Positions 1 to 12,100 of a stretch of DNA of 64,000 nt are shown here, piece after piece (positions within the stretch are counted from its first letter, which is position 1; every line of letters starts with the position of its first letter). A program made the translations under genes and the position numbers. The stretch is taken from the NCBI RefSeq assembly GCF_019925205.1, contig NC_083560.1, positions 146,960,526 through 147,024,525 on the forward strand, given 5' to 3'. This DNA is from Metopolophium dirhodum. Taxonomy: Eukaryota; Arthropoda; Insecta; Hemiptera; Aphididae. The notes beneath the pieces were generated by a model that saw only the letters and a list, made by a program, of their open reading frames with translations, ran no database searches and was not told the origin of the DNA.

Positions 1-1999
1 ACGTAATTATTGAGTTCTAAATTCTAGTTATTCCTTCTACTAATCTATCTATAGGTGACTAATGTATTAGCAATTGACTAAAGTCTTATTCATCAACAAA
101 TTATGTTTTTTATTAATTTGAAAAGATGTTCCCCAACGCTAAGAAATTTTCATATAAGCGTAATTATTGGGTTTTAAACTCTAGTTTCCTGAAAACCTAG
201 TTTCAGTATAGTTGATAAGTGTATTTGCAATTGACTAAAATTGTATTCATCAATAAATTATGTTTTTTATTAATTTGAAAAGATGTACCCTATCAATGAA
301 CAATGTTAATATAAAGGTAATAATTGAGTTCTAAATTCTAGTTTTACCCCAACGCTAAAAAATGTTCATATAAGCGTAATTATTTGGTTTTATACTCTAG
401 TTTTCTGAAAACCTAGTTTCATTATAGTTGATAAGTGTATTTGCAATTGACTAAAATTGTATTCATCAACAAATTATGTTTTTTATTAATTTGAAAAGAT
501 GTACCCCAACGCTAAGAAATTTTCATATAAGGGTAATTATTGGGTTTAAACTATAGTTTTCTGAAAACCTAGTTTATTTACAGTGGATAAGTGTATTGCA
601 ATTGACTAAAATTTAATTCATCTACAAATTTTGTTTTTTATTAATTTGAAAAGATTTACCCTATCAATGAACAATGTCATTATAAACGTAATAATTGTGT
701 TCTAAATTCTAGTTATTCCTTCTACTAATCTATTTATAGGTGACCAATGTATTTACAATTGACTAGAGTTTTATTCATCAACAAATTATGTTTTTTATTA
801 ATTTGAAAAGATGTACCCCAACGCAAAAAAATTTTCATATAAGCGTAATTATTGGGTTTTAAACTCTAGTTTCCTGAAAACCTAGTTTAGTTATAGTGGA
901 TAAGTGTATTTGCAATTGACTAAAATTTTATTCATCAACAAATTATATTTCTATTAATTTGAAAAGATGTACCCTACCAATGAACAATGTTAATATAAAG
1001 GTAATAATTGAGTTCTAAATTCTAGTTTTTTCTTCTACTAATCCATCTATAGGTGACTAATGTATTAGCAATTGACTTAAGTCTTATTCAACAACAAATT
1101 ATGTTATTTATTAATTTGAAAAGATGTACCCCAACGCTAAAAAATGTTCATATTAACGTAATTATTGGGTTTTAAACTCTAGTTTTCTGAAAACTTAGTT
1201 TCATTATAGTTGATAAGTGTATTTGCAATTGACTAAAATTGTATTCATCAACAAATTATGTTTTTTATTAATTTGAAAAGATGTACCCTATCAATGAACA
1301 ATGTTAATATAAAGGTAATAATTGAGTTCTAAATTCTAGTTTTACCCCAACGCTAAAAAATGTTCATATAAACGTAATTATTGGGTTTTAAACTCTAGTT
1401 TTCTGAAAACCTAGTTTCATTATAGTTGATAAGTGTATTTGCAATTGACTAAAATTGTATTCATCAACAAATTATGTTTTTTATTAATTTGAAAAGATGT
1501 ACCCTATCAATGAACAATATTAATATAAACGTAATTATTGAGTTGTAAATTCTAGTTATTCCTTCTACTAATCTATCTATAGGTGACTAATGTATTAGCA
1601 ATTGACTAAAGTCTTATTCATCAACAAATTATGTTATTTATTAATTTGAAAAGATGCACCCTATCAATGAACAATGTTAATATAAACGTAATTATTGAGT
1701 TCTAAATTCTAGTTATTTCTTCTACTAATCTATCTATAGGTGGCTAATGTATTAGCTATTGACTTAAGTCTTATTCATCAAAAAATTATGTTTTTTATTA
1801 ATTTGAAAAGATGTACCCCAACGCTAAAAAATTTTCACATAAGCGTAATTATTGGGTTTTAAACTCTAGTTTTCTGAAAACCTAGTTTATTTATAGTGGA
1901 TAAGTGTATTTGCAATTGACTAAAATTTTATTCATCAACAAATTATGTTTTTTATTAATTTGAAAAGATGTACCCTATCAATGAACAATATTAATATAA
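1..1999 (+). repeat. ~2-kb higher-order repeat block, copy 1
   Basis: The sequence starting at 1 is found again at 2000 (offset 1999) and at 7098. The block is a fixed succession of A, B and composite units, recognisable by private variants: gatgttccccaacg near 128, ataagggtaatt near 531, gtcattataaacg near 675, attatatttctatt near 940 and gagttgtaaattc near 1540. The same succession of variants recurs in the two related blocks, so the block, not the monomer, was the unit of amplification. Confidence 0.8.
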
Positions 2000-3830
2000 A
2001 CGTAATTATTGAGTTCTAAATTCTAGTTATTCCTTCTACTAATCTATCTATAGGTGACTAATGTATTAGCAATTGACTAAAGTCTTATTCATCAACAAAT
2101 TATGTTTTTTATTAATTTGAAAAGATGTTCCCCAACGCTAAGAAATTTTCATATAAGCGTAATTATTGGGTTTTAAACTCTAGTTTCCTGAAAACCTAGT
2201 TTCAGTATAGTTGATAAGTGTATTTGCAATTGACTAAAATTGTATTCATCAATAAATTATGTTTTTTATTAATTTGAAAAGATGTACCCTATCAATGAAC
2301 AATGTTAATATAAAGGTAATAATTGAGTTCTAAATTCTAGTTTTACCCCAACGCTAAAAAATGTTCATATAAGCGTAATTATTTGGTTTTATACTCTAGT
2401 TTTCTGAAAACCTAGTTTCATTATAGTTGATAAGTGTATTTGCAATTGACTAAAATTGTATTCATCAACAAATTATGTTTTTTATTAATTTGAAAAGATT
2501 TACCCTATCAATGAACAATGTCATTATAAACGTAATAATTGTGTTCTAAATTCTAGTTATTCCTTCTACTAATCTATTTATAGGTGACCAATGTATTTAC
2601 AATTGACTAGAGTTTTATTCATCAACAAATTATGTTTTTTATTAATTTGAAAAGATGTACCCCAACGCAAAAAAATTTTCATATAAGCGTAATTATTGGG
2701 TTTTAAACTCTAGTTTCCTGAAAACCTAGTTTAGTTATAGTGGATAAGTGTATTTGCAATTGACTAAAATTTTATTCATCAACAAATTATATTTCTATTA
2801 ATTTGAAAAGATGTACCCTACCAATGAACAATGTTAATATAAAGGTAATAATTGAGTTCTAAATTCTAGTTTTTTCTTCTACTAATCCATCTATAGGTGA
2901 CTAATGTATTAGCAATTGACTTAAGTCTTATTCAACAACAAATTATGTTATTTATTAATTTGAAAAGATGTACCCCAACGCTAAAAAATGTTCATATTAA
3001 CGTAATTATTGGGTTTTAAACTCTAGTTTTCTGAAAACCTAGTTTCATTATAGTTGATAAGTGTATTTGCAATTGACTAAAATTGTATTCATCAACAAAT
3101 TATGTTTTTTATTAATTTGAAAAGATGTACCCTATCAATGAACAATGTTAATATAAAGGTAATAATTGAGTTCTAAATTCTAGTTTTACCCCAACGCTAA
3201 AAAATGTTCATATAAACGTAATTATTGGGTTTTAAACTCTAGTTTTCTGAAAACCTAGTTTCATTATAGTTGATAAGTGTATTTGCAATTGACTAAAATT
3301 GTATTCATCAACAAATTATGTTTTTTATTAATTTGAAAAGATGTACCCTATCAATGAACAATATTAATATAAACGTAATTATTGAGTTGTAAATTCTAGT
3401 TATTCCTTCTACTAATCTATCTATAGGTGACTAATGTATTAGCAATTGACTAAAGTCTTATTCATCAACAAATTATGTTATTTATTAATTTGAAAAGATG
3501 CACCCTATCAATGAACAATGTTAATATAAACGTAATTATTGAGTTCTAAATTCTAGTTATTTCTTCTACTAATCTATCTATAGGTGGCTAATGTATTAGC
3601 TATTGACTTAAGTCTTATTCATCAAAAAATTATGTTTTTTATTAATTTGAAAAGATGTACCCCAACGCTAAAAAATTTTCACATAAGCGTAATTATTGGG
3701 TTTTAAACTCTAGTTTTCTGAAAACCTAGTTTATTTATAGTGGATAAGTGTATTTGCAATTGACTAAAATTTTATTCATCAACAAATTATGTTTTTTATT
3801 AATTTGAAAAGATGTACCCTATCAATGAAC
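2000..3830 (+). repeat. ~2-kb higher-order repeat block, copy 2 (one monomer shorter)
   Basis: It carries the same order of variant monomers as 1-1999 but passes directly from the A unit ending near 2496 to the gtcattataaacg B unit. It therefore omits the ataagggtaatt A monomer found in copy 1. Its 3' end overlaps the 471-bp trimer duplication, since atattaatataaacg occurs at 3361 and again at 3832. Confidence 0.75.
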
Positions 3831-5381
3831 AATATTAATATAAACGTAATTATTGAGTTGTAAATTCTAGTTATTCCTTCTACTAATCTATCTATAGGTG
3901 ACTAATGTATTAGCAATTGACTAAAGTCTTATTCATCAACAAATTATGTTATTTATTAATTTGAAAAGATGCACCCTATCAATGAACAATGTTAATATAA
4001 ACGTAATTATTGAGTTCTAAATTCTAGTTATTTCTTCTACTAATCTATCTATAGGTGACTAATGTATTAGCTATTGACTTAAGTCTTATTCATCAAAAAA
4101 TTATGTTTTTTATTAATTTGAAAAGATGTACCCCAACGCTAAAAAATTTTCACATAAGCGTAATTATTGGGTTTTAAACTCTAGTTTTCTGAAAACCTAG
4201 TTTATTTATAGTGGATAAGTGTATTTGCAATTGACTAAAATTTTATTCATCAACAAATTATGTTTTTTATTAATTTGAAAAGATTTACCCTATCAATGAA
4301 CAATGTTAATATAAACGTAATTATTGTGTTCTAAATTCTAGTTATTCCTTCTACTAATCTATTTATAGGTGACCAATGTATTTACAATTGACTAAAGTTT
4401 TATTCATCAACAAATTATGTTTTTTATTAATTTGAAAAGATGTACCCTAACGCAAAAAAATTTTCATATAAGCGTAATTATTGGGTTTGAAACTCTAGAT
4501 TTCTGAAAACCTAGTTTCTTTGTAGTTGATAAGTGTATTTTCAATTGACTAAAATTTTATTCATCAACAAATTATGTTTTTTATTAATTTGAAAAGATGT
4601 ACCCCAACGCTAAGAAATTTTTATATAAGCGTAATTATTGGGTTTTAAACCCTAGTTTTCTGAAAACCTAGTTTATTTATAGTGGATAAGTGTATTTGCA
4701 ATTGACTAAAATTTAATTCATCTACAAATTTTGTTTTTTATTAATTTGAAAAGATTTACCCTATCAATGAACAATGTCATTATAAACGTAATAATTGAGT
4801 TCTAAATTATAGTTTTGCCTTCTACTCATCTACCTATAGCTGACTAATGTATTTACAATTGACTAAAGTTTTATTCATCAACAAATTATGTTTTTTTTTA
4901 ATTTGTAATGTTTACCCCAACACTAAAAAATGTTCATATTTGCGCAATTATTTGGTTTTAAACTCTAGTTTTCTGATAACCTAGTTTATTTATAGTGAAT
5001 AAAAATATTTGCAATTGACTAAAGTTTTATTCATCAACAAATAATGTTTTTTATTAATTTGAAAAGATGTACCCCAACGCTAAAAAATGTTCATATAAGC
5101 GTAATTATTGGGTTTTAAACTCTAGTTTTCTGAAAACCTAGTTTATTTATAGTGGATAAGTGTATTTGAAATTGACTAAAATTTAATTTATCAACAAATT
5201 AAATTTTTCTTAATTTGAAAAGATGTACCCAATCAATGAACAATGTAAATATATACGTAATTATTGAGTTCTAAATTCTAGTTATTTCTTCTACTAATCT
5301 ATCTATAGGTGACTAATGTATTAGCAGTTGACTTAAGTCTTATTCATCAACGAATTATGTTTTTTATTAATATGAAAAGAT

Positions 5382-7097
5382 GTACCCTATCAATGAACAA
5401 TGTTAATATAAAGGTAATAATTGAGTTCTAAATTCTAGTTTTACCCCAACGCTAAAAAATGTTCATATAAGCGTAATTATTTGGTTTTATACTCTAGTTT
5501 TCTGAAAACCTAGTTTCATTATAGTTGATAAGTGTATTTGCAATTGACTAAAATTGTATTCATCAACAAATTATGTTTTTTATTAATTTGAAAAGATGTA
5601 CCCCAACGCTAAGAAATTTTCATATAAGGGTAATTATTGGGTTTAAACTATAGTTTTCTGAAAACCTAGTTTATTTACAGTGGATAAGTGTATTTGCAAT
5701 TGACTAAAATTTAATTCATCTACAAATTTTGTTTTTTATTAATTTGAAAAGATTTACCCTATCAATGAACAATGTCATTATAAACGTAATAATTGTGTTC
5801 TAAATTCTAGTTATTCCTTCTACTAATCTATTTATAGGTGACCAATGTATTTACAATTGACTAGAGTTTTATTCATCAACAAATTATGTTTTTTATTAAT
5901 TTGAAAAGATGTACCCCAACGCAAAAAAATTTTCATATAAGCGTAATTATTGGGTTTTAAACTCTAGTTTCCTGAAAACCTAGTTTAGTTATAGTGGATA
6001 AGTGTATTTGCAATTGACTAAAATTTTATTCATCAACAAATTATATTTCTATTAATTTGAAAAGATGTACCCTACCAATGAACAATGTTAATATAAAGGT
6101 AATAATTGAGTTCTAAATTCTAGTTTTTTCTTCTACTAATCCATCTATAGGTGACTAATGTATTAGCAATTGACTTAAGTCTTATTCAACAACAAATTAT
6201 GTTATTTATTAATTTGAAAAGATGTACCCCAACGCTAAAAAATGTTCATATTAACGTAATTATTGGGTTTTAAACTCTAGTTTTCTGAAAACCTAGTTTC
6301 ATTATAGTTGATAAGTGTATTTGCAATTGACTAAAATTGTATTCATCAACAAATTATGTTTTTTATTAATTTGAAAAGATGTACCCTATCAATGAACAAT
6401 GTTAATATAAAGGTAATAATTAAGTTCTAAATTCTAGTTTTACCCCAACGCTAAAAAATGTTCATATAAACGTAATTATTGGGTTTTAAACTCTAGTTTT
6501 CTGAAAACCTAGTTTCATTATAGTTGATAAGTGTATTTGCAATTGACTAAAATTGTATTCATCAACAAATTATGTTTTTTATTAATTTGAAAAGATGTAC
6601 CCTATCAATGAACAATATTAATATAAACGTAATTATTGAGTTGTAAATTCTAGTTATTCCTTCTACTAATCTATCTATAGGTGACTAATGTATTAGCAAT
6701 TGACTAAAGTCTTATTCATCAACAAATTATGTTATTTATTAATTTGAAAAGATGCACCCTATCAATGAACAATGTTAATATAAACGTAATTATTGAGTTC
6801 TAAATTCTAGTTATTTCTTCTACTAATCTATCTATAGGTGGCTAATGTATTAGCTATTGACTTAAGTCTTATTCATCAAAAAATTATGTTTTTTATTAAT
6901 TTGAAAAGATGTACCCCAACGCTAAAAAATTTTCACATAAGCGTAATTATTGGGTTTTAAACTCTAGTTTTCTGAAAACCTAGTTTATTTATAGTGGATA
7001 AGTGTATTTGCAATTGACTAAAATTTTATTCATCAACAAATTATGTTTTTTATTAATTTGAAAAGATGTACCCTATCAATGAACAATATTAATATAA
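5382..7097 (+). repeat. ~2-kb higher-order repeat block, copy 3
   Basis: It matches the first block at an offset of 5097-5098. Examples are gtaccctatc at 285 and 5382, and atattaatat at 1517 and 6615, and at 1988 and 7086. The one-base change in offset is explained by gtgtattgcaa near 592 against gtgtatttgcaa here. Unlike copy 2, it keeps the ataagggtaatt monomer (5605-5650). Confidence 0.75.
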
Positions 7098-8486
7098 ACG
7101 TAATTATTGAGTTCTAAATTCTAGTTATTCCTTCTACTAATCTATCTATAGGTGACTAATGTATTAGCAATTGACTAAAGTCTTATTCATCAACAAATTA
7201 TGTTTTTTATTAATTTGAAAAGATGTTCCCCAACGCTAAGAAATTTTCATATAAGCGTAATTATTGGGTTTTAAACTCTAGTTTCCTGAAAACCTAGTTT
7301 CAGTATAGTTGATAAGTGTATTTGCAATTGACTAAAATTGTATTCATCAATAAATTATGTTTTTTATTAATTTGAAAAGATGTACCCTATCAATGAACAA
7401 TGTTAATATAAAGGTAATAATTGAGTTCTAAATTCTAGTTTTACCCCAACGCTAAAAAATGTTCATATAAGCGTAATTATTTGGTTTTATACTCTAGTTT
7501 TCTGAAAACCTAGTTTCATTATAGTTGATAAGTGTATTTGCAATTGACTAAAATTGTATTCATCAATAAATTATGTTTTATATTAATTTGAAAAGATGTA
7601 CCCTATCAATGAACAATGTTAATATAAAGGTAATAATTGAGTTCTAAATTCTAGTTTTACCCCAACGCTAAAAAATGTTCATATAAGCGTAATTATTTAG
7701 TTTTATACTCTAGTTTTCTGAAAACCTAGTTTCATTATAGTTGATAAGTGTATTTGCAATTGACTAAAATTGTATTCATCAACAAATTATGTTTTTTATT
7801 AATTTGAAAAGATGTACCCCAACGCGTAGAAATTTTCATATAAGGGTAATTATTGGGTTTAAACTATAGTTTTCTGAAAACCTAGTTTATTTACAGTGTA
7901 TAAGTGTATTTGCAATTGACTAAAATTTAATTTATCTACAAATTTTGTTTTGTATTAATTTGAAAAGATTTACCCTATCAATGAACAATGTCATTATAAA
8001 CGTAATAATTGAGTTCTAAATTATAGTTTTGCCTTCTACTCATCTACCTATAGCTGACTAATGTATTTACAATTGACTAAAGTTTTATTCATCAACAAAT
8101 TATGTTTTTAATTAATTTGAAAAGATGTACCCCAACGCAAAAAAATTTTCATATAAGCGTAATTATTGGGTTTGAAACTCTAGATTTCTGAAAACCTAGT
8201 TTCTTTGTAGTTGATAAGTGTATATTCAATTGACTAAAATTTTATTCATCAACAAATTATGTTTTTTATTAATTTGAAAAGATGTACCCCAACGCTAAGA
8301 AATTTTTATATAAGCGTAATTATTGGGTTTTAAACCCTAGTTTTCTGAAAACCTAGTTTATATATAGTGGATAAGTGTATTTGCAATTGACTAAAATTTT
8401 ATTCGTCAACAAATTATGTTTTTTATTAATTTGAAAAGATGTACCCTATCAATGAACAATGTTAATATATTATAATAAATTATAAA

Positions 8487-9108
8487 TTATAATAAATAAA
8501 CAAATAAATTATGAAAATGTCTGATTATTGTTGAAATATCATTTGCATTTGCAACAACATCAATTATTTCCAAATTAGCATTGCGATATGCTTGAACGTT
8601 TAACGAAAAATATCCTTTGCGGTTCCGGAAACGCTCAGCGGATTCTCCACCTGCAATTCAGAAAGAAAGACCACTAATGTAAAATGTAACTATAATTGTA
8701 AAAATAAAAATAAATTAATTACATTTATATTGTTAGAAAATTGTGTCTACGGGTGTAATAACTTGTACCTAGTAATAAGAAAAACAGGTTTGAGTATTAA
8801 TTATTTTTGTAAATACCTGGTGATTGCCACAACTTCACATGGGTACAGTCAATAGCACCGATGACTCTTGGGAACTTGGCTCTTCTGTAAAAATTTAACT
8901 GGTTCCGTCTTATTTCCTCTGGTGTTCCAGGAAATTTAATATATTGACTACGCAAGGACGCAATAGTACAACTAACTTTATGCACTATCCGATTTACTGT
9001 TGAAGAACTAAAGCCACACAGATCTCCTGCAGTGGTTTGAAAGCATCCAGTGGCATAAAATCGTAGAGTGCATAATAACTGGTTAATCGGGCATATACAG
9101 TTATTTCT
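8487..9108 (-). pseudogene. PIF/Harbinger (HARBI1-like) transposase fragment, copy 1
   Basis: Read on the minus strand, an open frame runs from 9108 to 8817 (97 codons plus one base). It is followed by a 166-bp intron and a second exon from 8650 to a TAA at 8487-8489. Exon 1 includes LRFYATGCFQTTAGDL and FSSSTVNRIV, matching the helix-turn-helix-like region upstream of the nuclease in HARBI1-type proteins, then FPRVIGAIDCTHVKLWQSPG. The Asp of GAIDCTH (residue 87) is the expected first catalytic acid of the DDE nuclease. Exon 2 gives GGESAERFRNRKGYFSLNVQ and ANLEIIDVVA, after which family resemblance stops. The second Asp and the Glu of the triad are absent. There is no in-frame ATG, and a TAG at 9109-9111 closes the frame at the insertion border. 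If exon 1 is read without splicing, the frame ends at TAA 8797-8799. A relic, not expected to make active enzyme. Family assignment is confident; any expression is unknown. Confidence 0.85.
8651..8816 (-). other. Intron inside the Harbinger fragment (copy 1)
   Basis: On the minus strand exon 1 ends CAATCACCAG and the intron begins GTATTTAC. It ends TTTCTTTCTGAATTGCAG before GTGGAGAATC of exon 2, a standard pyrimidine-rich acceptor. The phase-1 junction restores the family motif SPGGE...FRNRKG, which neither exon gives alone; this is the main evidence that it is a real intron. A CTAAC box lies roughly 90 bases before the acceptor, rather far for a branch point. The equivalent introns are 14169-14334, 19315-19480, 40559-40724, 43334-43499, 46109-46274, 49791-49956, 52944-53109, 57504-57669 and 62064-62229. 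Three of the four variable sites among the inserts lie in this intron. Confidence 0.8.
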
Positions 9109-12100
9109 CTAAAATTTTATTCATCAACAAATTATCTTTTTATTAATTTTAAAAGATGTACCCTATAAATGAACAATGTTTATATAAAGGTCATAATTGA
9201 GTTCTAAAATCTAGTTTTACCCCAACGCTAAGAAATTTTCAAAAAAGCGTAACTATTGGGTTTTAAACTCTAGTTTTCTGAAAACCTAGTTTATTTATAG
9301 TGGATAAGTGTATTCGCAATTGACTAAAATTGTATTCATCAACAAATTATGTTTTTTATTAATTTGAAAAGATGTACCCCAACGCTAAGAAATTTCACAT
9401 AAGCGTAATTATTGGGTTTTAAACTCTAGTTTTCTGAAAACCTAGTTTATTTATAGTGGATAAGTGTATTTGCAATTGACTAAAATTTTATTCATCAACA
9501 AATTATGTTTTTTATTAATTTGAAAAGATGTTCCCCAACGCTAAGAAATTTTCATATAAGCGTAATTATTGGGTTTTAAACTCTAGTTTCCTGAAAACCT
9601 AGTTTCAGTATAGTTGATAAGTGTATTTGCAATTGATTAAAATTGTATTCATCAACAAATTATGTTTTTTATTAATTTGAAAAGATGTACCCTATCAATG
9701 AACAATGTTAATATAAAGGTAATAATTGAGTTCTAAATTCTAGTTTTTTCTTCTACTAATCCATCTATAGGTGACTAATGTATTTGCAATTGACTTAAGT
9801 CTTATTCAACAACAAATTATGTTATTTATTAATTTGAAAAGATGTACCCTATCAATGAACAATGTTAATATAAACGTAATTATTGAGTTCTAAATTCTAG
9901 TTATTTCTTCTACTAATCTATCTATAGGTGACTAATGTATTAGCTATTGACTTAAGTCTTATTCATCAACAAATTATGTTTTTTATTAATTTGAAAAGAT
10001 GTACCCCAACGCTAAAAAATGTTCATATAAGCGTAATTATTTGGTTTTATACTCTAGTTTTCTGTAAACCTAGTTTCATTATAGTTGATAAGTGTATTTG
10101 CAATTGACTAAAATTGTATTCATCAACAAATTATGTTTTTTATTAATTTGAAAAGATGTACCCCAACGCTAAGAAATTTTCATATAAGGGTAATTATTGG
10201 GTTTAAACTATAGTTTTCTGAAAACCTAGTTTATTTACAGTGGATAAGTGTATTTGCAATTGACTAAAATTGTATTCATCAACAAATTATGTTTTTTTTT
10301 AATTTGAAATGTTTACCCCAACAATAAAACATGTTCATATTTGCGCAATTATTTGGTTTTAAACTCTAGTTTTCTGATAACCTAGTTTATTTATAGTGAA
10401 TAAAAATATTTGCAATTGACTAAATTTTTATTCATCAACAAATTATGTTTTTTATTAATTTGAAAAGATGTACCCCAACACTAAAAAATGTTCATATAAG
10501 CGTAATAATTGGGTTTTAAACTCTAGTTTTCTGAAAACCTAGTTTATTTATAGTGGATAAGTGTATTTGCAATTGACTCAAATTTAATTTATCAACAAAT
10601 TATGTTTTTAATATTTTGAAAAGATGTACCCTATCAATGAATAATGTCAATATAAACGTAATTATTGAGTTCTAAATTCTAGTTTTACCCCAACGCTAAA
10701 AAATGTTCATATAAGCGTAATTATTTGGTTTTATACTCTAGTTTTCTGAAAACCTAGTTTCATTAAGGTTGATAAGTGTATTTGCAATTGACTAAAGTTT
10801 TATTCATCAACAAATTATGTTTTTTATTAATTTGAAAAGATGTACCCCAACGCTAAAAAATGTTCATATAAGCGTAATTATTGTGTTTTAAACTCTAGTT
10901 TTCTGAAAACCTAGTTTATTTAAAGTGGATAAGTGTATTTGCAATTGACTAAAATTTAATTCATCAACAAATTATGTTTTTTATTAATTTGAAAAGATTT
11001 ACCCTATCAATGAACAATGTTAATATAAACGTAATTATTGTGTTCTAAATTCTAGTTATTCCTTCTACTAATCTATTTATAGGTGACCAATGTACTTACA
11101 ATTGACTAAAGTTTTATTCATCAACAAATTATGTTTTTAATTAATTTGAAAAGATGTACCCCAACGCAAAAAAATTTTCATATAAGCGTAATTATTGGGT
11201 TTGAAACTCTAGATTTCTGAAAACCTAGTTTCTTTGTAGTGGATAAGTGTATTTGCAATTGACTAAAATTTAATTCATCAACAAATTATGTTTTTTATTA
11301 ATTTGAAAAGATTTACCCTATCAATGAACAATGTTAATATAAACGTAATTATTGTGTTCTAAATTCTAGTTATTCCTTCTACTAATCTATTTATAGGTGA
11401 CCAATGTATTTACAATTGACTAAAGTTTTATTCATCAACAAATTATGTTATTTATTAATTTGAAAAGATGTACCCTATCAATGAACAATGTTAATATAAA
11501 GGTAATAATTGAGTTCTAAATTCTAGTTTTACCCCAACGCTAAGAAATTTTCATATAAGCGTAATTATTGGGTTTTAAACTTTAGTTTCCTGAAAATCTA
11601 GTTTATTTATAGTGGATAAGTGTATTTGCAATTGACTAAAATTTTATTCATCAACAAATTATGTTTTTATTAATTTGAAAAGATGTACCCTACCAATGAA
11701 CAATGTTAATATAAACGTAATTATTGTGTTCTAAATTCTAGTTATTCCTTCTACTAATCTATTTATAGGTGACCAATGTATTTACAATTGACTAAAGTTT
11801 TATTCATCAACAAATTATGTTATTTATTAATTTGAAAAGATGTACCCTATCAATGAACAATGTTAATATAAAGGTAATAATTGAGTTCTAAATTCTAGTT
11901 TTACCCCAACGCTAAGAAATTTTCATATAAGCGTAATTATTGGGTTTTAAACTTTAGTTTCCTGAAAATCTAGTTTATTTATAGTGGATAAGTGTATTTG
12001 CAATTGACTAAAATTTTATTCATCAACAAATTATGTTTTTATTAATTTGAAAAGATGTACCCTACCAATGAACAATGTTAATATAAAGGTAATAATTGAG

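Larger units (their letters stand above)
1..8469 (+). repeat. A/B satellite array, left segment
   Basis: Uninterrupted head-to-tail satellite of 157-bp A and B monomers plus 216-bp truncated-B/A composites. It holds no gene and no open frame worth noting. Larger structure is visible. The sequence from position 1 (acgtaattattgagttctaa) returns at 2000 and again at 7098, so blocks of about 2 kb recur. The block at 2000-3830 lacks one A monomer (the ataagggtaatt variant at 507-653) relative to 1-1999. Positions 285-2300 match about 5382-7398 at an offset of 5097-5098. A 471-bp trimer is also tandemly repeated (3361 to 3832). Near 4900 and 4970 there is a diverged A variant (cccaacactaaaaaatg, atatttgcgcaatt) that recurs further right. 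The last B monomer breaks off after gttaatata, where the first Harbinger insert begins. Confidence 0.95.
8470..9108 (-). mobile_element. Harbinger-derived 639-bp insert, copy 1
   Basis: Non-satellite DNA enters after gttaatata of a B monomer and leaves at ctaaaatttt. It replaces about 78 bp of the monomer (29 bp remain on the left and 50 on the right of a 157-bp unit). No terminal inverted repeat and no convincing 3-bp TWA target duplication is visible, so it is a captured gene fragment rather than a complete transposon. The first ~43 bases (8470-8512) are nearly pure A/T and contain attataataaa twice, 17 bp apart. At the four sites that vary among the ten inserts, this copy has a at 8538, c at 8659, a at 8774 and g at 8792. 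Left flank contains ttattcgtcaac; right flank has attatctttttattaatttt. Confidence 0.85.

Noticed and set aside
1..8469. CRISPR array
   Set aside because: The repeats are 157 bp, adjacent and without unique spacers, there are no cas genes, and the inserted fragment has a spliceosomal intron.
8797..8985. The 62-codon frame as a stand-alone small gene (ten copies)
   Set aside because: It starts at a GTG with no ATG, its frame stays open upstream to 9108, and its last five codons are intronic read-through. It is part of a transposase exon, and its identity in ten copies reflects recent amplification rather than selection.
8470..9108. A complete non-autonomous Harbinger element (MITE-like)
   Set aside because: I found no terminal inverted repeats at the ends and no TWA duplication, and both ends cut through coding sequence or AT filler.
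8470..9108. Processed retrocopy of a transposase mRNA
   Set aside because: The intron is still present with both splice sites, and there is no poly(A) tail at the 3' side of the minus-strand gene beyond mixed A/T filler.
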